From the NCBI RefSeq assembly GCF_000374065.1, contig NZ_KB893253.1, positions 80,096 to 141,364 on the forward strand: a DNA stretch of 61,269 nucleotides, in the 5' to 3' direction. Shown one piece after another: positions 54,101-61,188 of this stretch. Below the pieces are notes generated by a model. The model ran no database searches. It saw nothing but the letters and a program-made list of their open reading frames with translations, and was not told where the DNA came from. Position 1 is the first letter of the stretch, and each line of letters begins with the position of its first letter. A program made the translations under genes and the position numbers. The stretch is from Spirosoma luteum DSM 19990 (GTDB lineage: Bacteria; Bacteroidota; Bacteroidia; Cytophagales; Spirosomataceae).

Positions 54101-54541
54101 ATAGCGAATGTCGGAAGACGGAAAATCTTTTAACGTACCGGATACGGACAGCCTGCCGTATAAAGCCTGTTTTCGATCAAGTTCGGTAAGTAGGTCGCTG
54201 ATGTCGGTAGGAAGCGGCTTCAGTGAACGAGCCGTATCACCCGTATCGAATTTGTAGTTTTCCCAGAGGAATCCCAGCATTTTCACCAGGTGCGATTTAC
54301 CGCTGCCAAAGAAGCCGCTTACCCAGACGGCGGGTTGTTTTGGCTGATCAAGATTTTTGAGGTACGTATCTAAAATTCGGTGGATACCCCGTTGGTATTC
54401 TCCTTCGCACACGAATGTCTGGAGCTCGTGCCGGACAATGCGTTGTCCGGCGGCATCGCGGCTACTGACAATTTCAACGACGCCCTGGTTGAGAAGGTTG
54501 TTGGCTGTGGGGTTAAGTACAAAAAGGTCCTGATTTTTCAT
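51113..54541 (-). CDS. brxC: BREX P-loop ATPase BrxC
   Basis: 1142 aa. Walker A GFFGSGKS (76-83) in AVWVSGFFGSGKSHLVKMLG, Walker B CTVLVLDEVQQFID, and the N-terminal DIFxxxPxxxxNxGVVxVxD-like start (LFVLNPTANNLLNQGVVEIVSSRD) typical of BrxC/PglY. The C-terminal part is helical. BrxC is a core BREX component; it interacts with BrxB and PglZ. It lies 28 bp after brxB and 21 bp before pglX on the same strand. Confidence 0.93.
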   Translation of the reverse strand: MKNQDLFVLNPTANNLLNQGVVEIVSSRDAAGQRIVRHELQTFVCEGEYQRGIHRILDTYLKNLDQPKQPAVWVSGFFGSGKSHLVKMLGFLWENYKFDTGDTARSLKPLPTDISDLLTELDRKQALYGRLSVSGTLKDFPSSDIRYSFLQLFLGALDLPTQYHHFKFYYWAKQEGIFDELKAHVEAAGKVFQREYENLFVSTTLANAILAVKPGFATNEAGVKEYLKLNFKRVDSINRDEFIHTIREEILPLTFGNKIPCTVLVLDEVQQFIDRDGGKAIDVQNLAQDLCSQFDGRFLLIGTGQSALSETPYLQPLQDRFSVKVSLSDQDVETVTRKTVLQKKPTVLKEVEQMLDAASGEIARNLSGTDFGYRTDDKETLVADYPMLPSTRKFWKRVLQIIDTAGTSGQLRSQLRIVDESVKAVAALPLGHVVPADFIFEQKQQQLLQTALLLNETNNLILDRKARGGDSLLEGRILSAVFLIDRLPQDVADGRVRSDETTIADLLLADLTQPADSFRQQVKALVAKLVSEKVLMPIGAEFKLQTKVGAEWEQEFTAQATKLTNSGDDRIQQLRQERLAHFVKETTKGLLIQQGVAREKRDFAIQLGTERPTTTNQLNLWVRDGWFESEPIVLNEIRAEGAGSALAYAYVRKQRDADLRAEVIKLIAADLTLQSKGIPTTPEGEQARQSMETRKTMANQAITEFISAVGRDALVYLAGGNELQKGALRDNVEEALKLLVVRQFPDFAKADSKDWGKALAKALAGDPDALKQTGYDKDPKDHPVAVDLLRFIGTGSKTGRDVRNQFGKAPYGWSQDAIDAMLVILKNAEQISTTEQALNQSKLGAAVFKREVHTLTAAQKIKLRKLYQEAGLPGKPNDEFAESNELLRELRQLADRVGGDSPRPEPLSLNEIKAIENLDGNERLLQIVTEADSIRQYLTTWRKQAGVVAERLPNWQTLNNLLAVAPDSADLKPLRQEVDAIRTDRLLLAEPDPVSPLLNRLTDVLKTALTEAKQQYNELYDTEMVELQANQYFKPLIQEQKHQILLLCKIGMKPVIKVLNANDLLSQLQEASLDTWQTRYSALPSQFQAVIDEAVKLSAPKSTTYILPKRTLNNQTDIDAYLTELKAELESALASSSAVILR

Positions 54542-54569
54542 GACAAAGGGTTGTGCTTGTGCGGTTTAG

Positions 54570-55112
54570 TCAAAGAATGGGGCGGGCCAGATAATTCCAC
54601 CCATCGCGGGCATCCAGCAGCCGGTATTGATTGTGTTGGTATTCACCGGGGAAAAATACGACCATACGCCCCCGAAGATGCGCTGTTATGCCCCTTAGTA
54701 CGTCAGATAAAGGAATCAGTCCAAACAAGGCGGAAACGTCCTGTAGCACAATCAGCGTGTGGTCGTCCGGATCAGCCAGTTGCATCGCGTCAACGACGTA
54801 TTGGATAACAAAGGGCTTGAAATCGGCCTCTAATTGATCAATTAAGTCTTCCGGCGATTCGAAGTACCCATCCCGATAATCGTGCGCTGCCATCCAAGCC
54901 GGAAAGCACGACTTCAGGGACACCGGCACCCACCGGCGATTCGTTCGGTGGGCCGCCGATTCGAAATCGCCCATACGGAGTTCAACTCTGCGGAGTTCGG
55001 CCGGATCAAAGACCAGAAACCAAACGCGTTCCCCTCCCGACAGGTGCGTAGGCCAGGGCTCGCGCAGAGCCCGTTCGAAAGCGGTCAGCAACGAATCAGT
55101 TTTGGTGGCCAT
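54570..55112 (-). CDS. brxB: BREX protein BrxB (DUF1788)
   Basis: 180 aa. The DUF1788 features are clear: GERVWFLVFDPAELRRVELRM near the N-terminus, VLQDVSALFGLIPLSDVLRGI, and the C-terminal GRMVVFFPGEYQHNQYRLLDARDGWNYLA. It overlaps the end of brxA by 17 nt. BrxB is a small core BREX protein thought to bridge BrxC and PglZ. Full length. Confidence 0.92.
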   Translation of the reverse strand: MATKTDSLLTAFERALREPWPTHLSGGERVWFLVFDPAELRRVELRMGDFESAAHRTNRRWVPVSLKSCFPAWMAAHDYRDGYFESPEDLIDQLEADFKPFVIQYVVDAMQLADPDDHTLIVLQDVSALFGLIPLSDVLRGITAHLRGRMVVFFPGEYQHNQYRLLDARDGWNYLARPIL

Positions 55113-55839
55113 GAGCGGATAGTTGTTGCAGGAGGGGATCGAACGAAATAGAGATAACCAGCCCTGCTCGTTGGTAGGTGAGCCATCCTTTCTGAGAGCC
55201 CAAAATCAAAAATTTGTGCAGGTTTTCGGTATCCTGTTCCAGCGCTTTTACCCATTGACTTTGAAATAGAAACTCCCCCCGATCGCCATTCAGATAAGCC
55301 ATCAGAAATGCCATTATTACCACCGGTAGGGTTGGCTTAATGGGTATCCTAAATACCTTCACTTTGCCCGTTAGATACCCAACCTGTTTATAGGAACTGG
55401 CCAGGTTTTTAGCGATTGAATACTGTGTTATTGGCGTAAAAAGATTGGGATGCTGCGTACTCAGGTTGGCCTCAAATCGAGCTACAGAAAGCATTGAACC
55501 TATCGGAGTATGCGCAACTAGCGGAAAACTTTCACTCAGTAAGTAATCATGACCTAAGGCATACTGAAAAGCCAGAAATGGTCGGGAAGTTGACTCCGTA
55601 ACTGACCAGAAATAAGCGAGCGCGACAAATGGCAGGTATGTTGGATCGAACCGATATAGCTTTTTCAACGCAATGTAGGAGCGTTGTCGGTTCGCCTGTG
55701 TCCGTTTGCCTGTCACATTGTTCTCGATAGCAAGCGCATACGTCTGGTCGTAGCTGGCATGATCCAATAGTTGGCTCAGTTCAGCAATCATCAGGGTACG
55801 AGCCGTATGAATGGTAAATGGTTTTGAAGAAGGGGTCAT
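55096..55839 (-). CDS. brxA: BREX protein BrxA-like (DUF1819)
   Basis: 247 aa, first gene of the operon. Its position, size and helical content with a winged-helix-like end (YSIAKNLASSYKQVGYLTGKVKVFRIPIKPTLP) fit BrxA/DUF1819, a small DNA-binding BREX core protein. Sequence recognition alone is weaker than for the other genes: the call leans on order brxA-brxB-brxC. It overlaps brxB by 17 nt. Confidence 0.7.
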   Translation of the reverse strand: MTPSSKPFTIHTARTLMIAELSQLLDHASYDQTYALAIENNVTGKRTQANRQRSYIALKKLYRFDPTYLPFVALAYFWSVTESTSRPFLAFQYALGHDYLLSESFPLVAHTPIGSMLSVARFEANLSTQHPNLFTPITQYSIAKNLASSYKQVGYLTGKVKVFRIPIKPTLPVVIMAFLMAYLNGDRGEFLFQSQWVKALEQDTENLHKFLILGSQKGWLTYQRAGLVISISFDPLLQQLSAHGHQN

Positions 55840-56019
55840 TACACGTTAAAAATCAAAATTGCCCCATTTTACGAATGGGTGCAACTATTCATACCAATTA
55901 ATCATATTTACCTCTTCCATTTGCAAGTCGATATAACGAGGCATCTAATGAAGAAAGGTTAGCGTTTTTTTATGCTTCATGACCTACAGTGCCATTCAAA
56001 TCCTAGGCTGTTACAGAAA

Positions 56020-56044
56020 ATTGTACGATGGTTAACCGTACAAT
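56020..56044. promoter_or_regulatory. 25-bp dyad between brxA and DUF1016 genes
   Basis: ATTGTACG (56020-56027), 9-nt spacer, CGTACAAT (56037-56044), perfect over 8 bp per arm. It lies in the 295-bp divergent region, 91 bp before the DUF1016 start and 181 bp before brxA. The form is that of a dimeric repressor operator. Confidence 0.65.
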
Positions 56045-56134
56045 CTATATTTGAAAAATCATCCTGAAAAGACCTTTTTAGCTTTATCCTTTATCTATCC
56101 GTGACTATATTGAGTGACGTTTTACTCACCTTTC

Positions 56135-57229
56135 ATGCAATTCACTGATTTAATTAGTACCCTAGAAAGACTACATCAGCAGCTGAGTCAACGGGCCGCT
56201 CGTCAAGCCGATCAATTATTGACCCTTCGCAATTATCTGTTTGGATTTTATATCGTTGAGTTCGAGCAGCACGGCGCTGACCGGGCAGCTTATGGCCAAC
56301 AACTGCATAAACGCTTGTCCGTTGAACTGCAAAAACACGCTATCAAGAGTGTGTCGGATCGCTCGCTGCGGCAGTATCGCCAGTTCTACCTTACCTATCC
56401 TCAAATTTGGCAGACGCTGTCTGCCAAATTCAACCTACCTGATTTCGAAGTAATTCGTCAGGCAGACGTAATAACTGAGGGAAGTATTGATAAGGAAATA
56501 CCAGCACTCGATCCCTCTCTCCTGCTGGATCGGCTGACGTACTCCCATTTTGTCGAACTACTGAAAGTAGATAACCCGCTACTCCGTCGTTTTTACGAGG
56601 TTGAAGCGCTCAAAAACAACTGGAAGGTCCATGAGTTAAACCGGGCTGTTACAACGCTTCTGGCCGAACGAACCAGCCTGTCAACGAATAAAGCAGCCGT
56701 TATTGCCCGCATTCAGGAAAATCAACCAGCCGGCCTGGAAGACCTGATTCGTAATCCATACCTGCTGGAGTTTCTGGGCTTACAGGAAAAACCAGAGTAC
56801 ACGGAAAACGACTTCGAAAAAGCCATCATTGACAATTTACAGGATTTCCTGCTGGAGCTGGGTCGAGGGTTCTGCTTTGAGGCCCGGCAAAAGCGCATCA
56901 GTTTTGGTAACCGCCATTATCGAATCGACCTGGTTTTCTACCACCGGATTTTGAAATGTCACGTACTAATCGATCTCAAAATTGGGGAGTTCGACCATGC
57001 CGATGCTGGCCAGATGACGGTGTATTTGAATTATTACAAGGCCAACGAAATGAGTGTGGGTGACAATCCTCCCGTAGGTATCATCCTCTGCGCTAGTAAA
57101 GACAATTCCCTGGTAGAGTACGCCACCAGTGGCATGGCAAATGAAGTATTCGTCTCGCAGTACTTAGCTGAGTTACCTGACAAAGAGCAGCTACGAGCAC
57201 TGATCGAGCGGGAGAGCCGTGGGTTATAA
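56135..57229 (+). CDS. DUF1016 PDDEXK nuclease-family protein
   Basis: 364 aa from ATG 56135 (MQFTDLISTLE); GTG 56114 is possible. N-terminal helical DUF1016_N domain (RQYRQFYLTYPQIWQTLS), C-terminal YhcG-type PDDEXK domain: LELGRGFCFEARQKRISFGNRHYRIDLVFYH, then CHVLIDLKIGEFDHADAGQMTVYLNYY, with the catalytic D...DLK. Such proteins are found near restriction and defence loci and are probable endonucleases. Divergent from the BREX operon, it may be an accessory nuclease or an independent defence gene. Confidence 0.88.
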   Translation: MQFTDLISTLERLHQQLSQRAARQADQLLTLRNYLFGFYIVEFEQHGADRAAYGQQLHKRLSVELQKHAIKSVSDRSLRQYRQFYLTYPQIWQTLSAKFNLPDFEVIRQADVITEGSIDKEIPALDPSLLLDRLTYSHFVELLKVDNPLLRRFYEVEALKNNWKVHELNRAVTTLLAERTSLSTNKAAVIARIQENQPAGLEDLIRNPYLLEFLGLQEKPEYTENDFEKAIIDNLQDFLLELGRGFCFEARQKRISFGNRHYRIDLVFYHRILKCHVLIDLKIGEFDHADAGQMTVYLNYYKANEMSVGDNPPVGIILCASKDNSLVEYATSGMANEVFVSQYLAELPDKEQLRALIERESRGL

Positions 57230-57373
57230 CATTAGTTACGGTACTGAGAAAGATGAAAGAAAGAGAGGGTTGACAAATCGACTAATTTTTTAGTGGTAAT
57301 TAAGCGTGAAGTCTATGTACGGTAACCACTTTTAGGTAAATTTTTATAGCGTTGTCAATCCCCATCCAAATAC

Positions 57374-58042
57374 ATGACGATCACGCACGGTGACATTGTA
57401 ACTACTGTCGAAAAGTTCATTCATAAATCCAGTCCTGAAGACCGGTTTAGCTCGTTTGACTACTGCTATAATTATTTTCGGTTAACTGAACCCTGTGACA
57501 TAGCAAATGACTCTGAAAAGAGTTGCTTAACCCTTGGTTTTTACCTGGCCAGTTGGGGGATGTTTAGGGGATCGAGTTTTCTGCTTGGTAAGAGCGCCAA
57601 ATATTTCCAACCAACCATTGAATACATTGCCAGCTTGGACAGGTCTGTCTGGACAATCGATGTAAACAATTACACCGATGAAAATATCCATAAAATCATT
57701 GCCATTTATTCTGGCATTAAAGGTACTCTTATACAAAACAAGCAAAGTGACCTGACCCTAATCACCAAAGTGTTACTTGGCGTTTTTGGGTTTATTCCGG
57801 CTTTCGATCAGTATTTCTGTGATACGTTCCGGGCCATTTTTAGAAAGGAGAACGCTGGTTTCAGACGGATAAATGAGAAGTCCCTGACCCTAATTAAGGT
57901 GTTTTACGCACAACACCAGTTGGCCATCGATGAACTGGCTAACTCAACCTTTACGACGGATTTCAAATCTGGCCTTAAGACCGATATCAATTACCCAAAA
58001 GCAAAAATTATTGATATGTATGGGTTTAACGCCCGAAGCTGA
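57374..58042 (+). CDS. Conserved hypothetical protein
   Basis: 222 aa, soluble, no signal peptide. The segment SSPEDRFSSFDYCYNYFRL...KSCLTLGFYLASWGMFRGSSFLLGKSAKYF is a pattern I recall from widespread uncharacterised bacterial proteins; no function known. It stands alone 144 bp after the DUF1016 gene, with a somewhat lower GC content than BREX genes. It could be part of the defence island, which is only a location argument. Confidence 0.7.
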   Translation: MTITHGDIVTTVEKFIHKSSPEDRFSSFDYCYNYFRLTEPCDIANDSEKSCLTLGFYLASWGMFRGSSFLLGKSAKYFQPTIEYIASLDRSVWTIDVNNYTDENIHKIIAIYSGIKGTLIQNKQSDLTLITKVLLGVFGFIPAFDQYFCDTFRAIFRKENAGFRRINEKSLTLIKVFYAQHQLAIDELANSTFTTDFKSGLKTDINYPKAKIIDMYGFNARS

Positions 58043-58113
58043 GGTTGAAATCTGTCTGTTTACCTCCTGTTTATAACTAACCATCCAGATCGATTCGCGA
58101 TTGTCACGTTTGC

Positions 58114-58410
58114 CTACGTTTTTTGAGACCCAATACGCGAGCCGTGGCGAATTGTGTACGATTCTGAAGATCTACCCAACGTTTTGTTGAGCCGCTGCCA
58201 AGTGCCATCAGTGCGCCATTTCCAGAAATAGTAATAGCACAAGAGCCAAGGTGGTAAATCATTTGGCATCATTAGTCATTGGCAGCCTGTTTTGGTCAAA
58301 TACAGTAGTGCGTTGAGAATGGCACGAAGTCAATATTTGCGCTTACGCTTGTCAGCCAGAATTTCTTCAATAACTTGCTAGACAGAATCAGTCAGGTCTG
58401 TGGGGTACAT
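58114..58410 (-). pseudogene. IS5-family transposase remnant
   Basis: On the minus strand from ATG 58410: MYPTDLTDSV*QVIEEIL, RKRKY*LRAILNALLYLTKTGCQ*, LPPWLLCYYYFWKWRTDGTWQRLNKTLG, ending GSQKT*. This is the N-terminal half of an IS5 (IS427-like) transposase with several in-frame stops and small frame changes; the catalytic domain is missing. Confidence 0.75.
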
Positions 58411-58521
58411 CCTTGATCGGATTAACCCACAAGAAAGGCTGATTCTCCTTTTTTAAGCCTACATATCCGTTTTTAAACAGGCTCTAATTCACGTATCAAT
58501 AATACCTTATAAACTGTCTTC

Positions 58522-59370
58522 ATGAAAAAGCTATTACTATCTACTTGTATGTTTTTGTATGTACTATCTATCCAGGCTAAGCCAACTCCAAACGACTCAA
58601 TAAAAGCTCAACAGGACTTAATTATGAAACGTATTGATTATTTATATAATGACTTGGCACTTTTGAAGAAAACAAAAGATTCGCTTAATAAGGACTTAAC
58701 ATATTATCACGCTAAAGATGATTTTTATGTTATGGCAGTTGATAGGCAGGGAAGTCATTTTGAATGGCTTCTGGCTACAATGATAGGTGTAGCAGGATTT
58801 ATTTCTTATAATATTTTTCAGCGAGAAAAAAAGAAATTAAGGAAAGAGATCGCGGCAGTAAAGGCTGATGCCACGGCACAGCTAAGTAAAGCTAATAAGA
58901 CGACTGAACAGCTAAAAGGAGAGAGCGAAAGGTTAAAATTTCGATTATACACAACATTAGGTTTAGTGCTGAATGATATTATTGCATCCGTTACGCCACA
59001 GGCCGATGATTACGAGACTAATGAAAGAGCATTAGGGGTAATAATTAGGTCACTGCAATATGGTGCCGATGCATACCTATTGGAATCGGTCGAGGGTATA
59101 AATATAAATCCTTTACAAAGGATTTATCCTAAAGATATATTGCATATCTCTATTGAAAATATTAACAAGGCGTTAGATAACTTGGATAATATCATAAATA
59201 ATGATGCTGATCATGAACAAAAAAGAAAACGAATTAATGAGTTGAAAGAAGCTTATTCAGATGTGCCGGATATTCTGATTAAGTATAAACTTTTTATAAC
59301 TCATGAATTTGATGCAGATATGGCAACGCTTCGAAATCGATTTGATAATTTATTGACATTGGAAGTATAG
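58522..59370 (+). CDS. Hypothetical signal/TM/coiled-coil protein
   Basis: 282 aa. Signal peptide (MKKLLLSTCMFLYVLSIQA), a periplasmic helical segment of about 60 residues, one TM helix (WLLATMIGVAGFISYNIF), a Lys/Glu-rich coiled coil (REKKKLRKEIAAVKADATAQLSKANKTTEQLKGESERL), then a helical cytoplasmic domain (LYTTLGLVLNDIIASV...). Clearly more AT-rich than its neighbours, a sign of recent acquisition. No family recognised. The anchored sensor-like layout recalls membrane partners in some defence systems, but nothing more can be claimed. Confidence 0.65.
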   Translation: MKKLLLSTCMFLYVLSIQAKPTPNDSIKAQQDLIMKRIDYLYNDLALLKKTKDSLNKDLTYYHAKDDFYVMAVDRQGSHFEWLLATMIGVAGFISYNIFQREKKKLRKEIAAVKADATAQLSKANKTTEQLKGESERLKFRLYTTLGLVLNDIIASVTPQADDYETNERALGVIIRSLQYGADAYLLESVEGININPLQRIYPKDILHISIENINKALDNLDNIINNDADHEQKRKRINELKEAYSDVPDILIKYKLFITHEFDADMATLRNRFDNLLTLEV

Positions 59371-59738
59371 ATGTACGTCCTTAGCCAAACGTGGACAGCT
59401 GCGAGTGAAAAGAGAAGCTTTTAGCCATTTTGAACTCGCTGAAAATATGGTTTTTCCGTCGTTTCAGCATCGACAACTATTTAGTTTTTTGGCGGTCGGC
59501 TAAAATTTGTTCTTAGTGACTCCAGTAAGTCTTTGATGGTTTTCGTTTTCTATTGATTCGTGATACAGCTAGTGATCATAATATACTACCCACTCAGTCA
59601 ACCGACTGATCAATTCATCGGGACTATAGTAGTTATCTTATCTTGGAATCAGCCATTTATATAGCCATTATAGAGTACCAAAGGCAACTTGTGAACGTAG
59701 CTAAAAATCTATTCATTTAAAGGTAAGAAATCGTCACT
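59371..59738. other. Intergenic region before IS3 copy B
   Basis: 368 bases, AT-rich, with no ORF or repeat I can support. Parts of 59460-59530 look like further transposase debris on the minus strand but with too many stops to assign. Confidence 0.4.
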
Positions 59739-59777
59739 GACTTGTCCTGAAAAATATTGACCATAAACAGTCAATTT

Positions 59778-60161
59778 ATGGACAGGCTTGTTAAACTACG
59801 CATGAAACAGCCAGAAGGTGTCATGCGGCAAATTGTTACCCAAATTCTGCTCGGTCAGCTCAACATCGACCAGGCCGCTGAACGACTAAAAGTGAGTCGG
59901 CAGACAGTGCAGCGCTGGATGAAGAAAATTGAAGAGGAGGCCGAAGCCGGTCAGCAAACGGCCGCCATTGACATTGATCAGCCCCCGCCCCAAAGGTCAG
60001 CTAGGCCCGCTAAGCCAAAAGCAAAATCACAGGTTGATGAATTACGCGGCAAGGTCCTGGCCCTGGAAGAGCAACTGGAGGAGGCCAACTTCAAAGCACT
60101 CTACTATTCAACTTTAGTTCGAATCGCTAAACACGAACTGGGGGTGGACATCGAAAAAAAG
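59778..60161 (+). pseudogene. IS3 copy B orfA
   Basis: From ATG 59778 (MDRLVKLRMKQPEG). HTH (LNIDQAAERLKVSRQTVQRWMKKI) and coiled coil (VDELRGKVLALEEQLEEANFKALYYSTLVRIAKHELGVDIEKK) parallel copy A. The slippery A7G is kept (60154-60161) but insert 1 sits directly behind it, so the frameshift fusion is no longer possible. OrfA itself runs on into nonsense. Confidence 0.8.
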
Positions 60162-60175
60162 CCGCCGTGGCCCGG
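60162..60175 (+). repeat. GC-rich insert 1 (14 bp)
   Basis: CCGCCGTGGCCCGG between AAAAAAAG and TCCGTTACC; the flanks read straight through in copy A (37913-37928). Confidence 0.8.
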
Positions 60176-60246
60176 TCCGTTACCAAGCCATCCGGTTCAT
60201 GCTGACGAATCATCCCAACATTTCAATTCGACGGCTGGAAGATGTG

Positions 60247-60262
60247 CCGCATCGGCGGTCCG
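60247..60262 (-). repeat. GC-rich insert 2 (16 bp, inverted)
   Basis: On the minus strand CGGACCGCCGATGCGG, 11 of 16 matches to inserts 4/5. Removal restores RRLEDVIGFTRQ, same spacing as RRITGLFGFSRQ in copy A. Confidence 0.75.
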
Positions 60263-60428
60263 ATTGGTTTTACCCGGCAGGGCTACTATCAATATTGGCA
60301 ACGGCAAAATGAGGAGGTAGACGATGACTTAAATGTGTTGCGCTTGGTCAGGCCCATTCGTCGCCAACATCCGCGGATCGGCGGACGAAAAATGTATTAT
60401 TTGTTGCAGCCTGAGTTTTTGGAAAGGG

Positions 60429-60444
60429 CCGGGCCGCCGGTGCG
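60429..60444 (-). repeat. GC-rich insert 3 (16 bp, inverted)
   Basis: On the minus strand CGCACCGGCGGCCCGG, 14 of 16 matches to inserts 4/5. Removal restores FLERGIKLGRDAFF. Boundary is ambiguous by one G. Confidence 0.8.
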
Positions 60445-60677
60445 GAATAAAACTGGGTCGGGATGCCTTTTTCGAGCTGTTAGCCAGGCATAAGATGCTG
60501 ATTAGAAGGCGTCGACGAAAAGTAAAGACCACCTTTTCGGGGCATTCGTTTCGTAAATATCCCAACCTGATCAAGAACTTAGTGGTGGACAGGCCTAACC
60601 AGTTATGGGTATCGGACATCACTTATTGGTTTACTCAGGGTGGATGCTTGTATATTTCGTTGGTAACCGATGCCTAT

Positions 60678-60693
60678 CGCTCCGGCGACCCGG
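60678..60693 (+). repeat. GC-rich insert 4 (16 bp)
   Basis: CGCTCCGGCGACCCGG between GCCTAT and TCCAAA. Removal restores TDAYSKRIMGYSVG. Confidence 0.85.
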
Positions 60694-60813
60694 TCCAAAC
60701 GAATCATGGGGTATAGTGTAGGTTCATCGTTGGGTGCTGTTCATTGTAAAGCGGCTCTGGAAATAGGCCTCAAAAAGATAAAGAAGCGAACGGCCAAAGC
60801 CTTGATTCACCAT

Positions 60814-60829
60814 CGCTCCGGCGACCCGG
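60814..60829 (+). repeat. GC-rich insert 5 (16 bp)
   Basis: CGCTCCGGCGACCCGG, identical to insert 4, between CACCAT and TCTGAT. Removal restores LIHHSDRGLQYC. Confidence 0.85.
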
Positions 60830-60953
60830 TCTGATCGGGGCCTTCAGTATTGCAGCGCTATTTACATTGGGTTGCTAAACAACTATCATGTACAAATTAG
60901 CATGACTGAGACGGGTGATCCGCTGGAGAACCCCATTGCGGAGCGGGTGAATG

Positions 60954-61188
60954 CGGGGCCGCCCTTTAGGTTTGAGGGCTGGTAATATTCCGGGATTTGG
61001 TAGCTTGCCAGTAGTCAACCAGAGTGGGGTAACCTAAGGGGCCGCCAGGGAGAAAGACCTATGCTCGGATTCAGAACCCCACTCTGTTAGACTTGCAATG
61101 GCTCAGATAGAAAATCGGGTTCGCGGCCCATTACAAGGGTTTGAGCAACGGCAAGTCGGTTGACTGACAACCAAAACTAACCGTATTT
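60954..61188 (+). ncRNA. IS110 left end, candidate bridge-RNA region
   Basis: 235 bp between the end of IS3 homology and the IS110 transposase ATG. It contains CAGAGTGGGGT (61020-61030) and ACCCCACTCTG (61076-61086), a perfect 11-bp stem; GGTTG-ACTGA-CAACC (61158-61172); AGTCAACC (61013-61020) complementary to GGTTGACT (61158-61165). GGGGCCGCC occurs at the left border (60955-60963) and again in the stem-loop (61038-61046), and CTTTAGGTT (60964-60972) is nearly complementary to AACCTAAG (61031-61038). IS110-group elements transcribe a guide (bridge) RNA from this region. The match is structural, not a homology search. Confidence 0.55.

Larger units (their letters stand above)
59739..60953 (+). 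mobile_element. IS3-family element, broken (copy B)
   Basis: The left end (TGACTTGTCCTGAAAAAT, 59739) resembles that of copy A. orfA is readable; orfB is broken by GC-rich 14-16-bp inserts at five points. The homology stops at GAGCGGGTGAATG (60941-60953), where an IS110-type element begins; the right end of the IS3 is beyond the window or lost. Confidence 0.85.
60161..60953 (+). pseudogene. IS3 copy B orfB
   Basis: Aligning to copy A, the catalytic frame is recovered only if each insert is removed: RRLED-V / IGFTRQGYY, YYLLQPEFLER / GIKLGRDAFF, WVSDITYWFTQGGCLYISLVTDAY / SKRIMGYSVG, ALIHH / SDRGLQYC. The DDE residues are all still encoded. Four inserts of 16 bp and one of 14 bp account for all frame breaks seen, then IS110 ends the homology. 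Confidence 0.85.

Noticed and set aside
54380..54808. 142-aa plus ORF over brxB/brxC
   Set aside because: Antisense to conserved BREX genes.
60955..60963. Sixth member of the 16-bp GC-rich insert family at the IS110 border
   Set aside because: GGGGCCGCC is GC-rich but does not match the consensus and is repeated within the IS110 left end, so it is better seen as part of that element.
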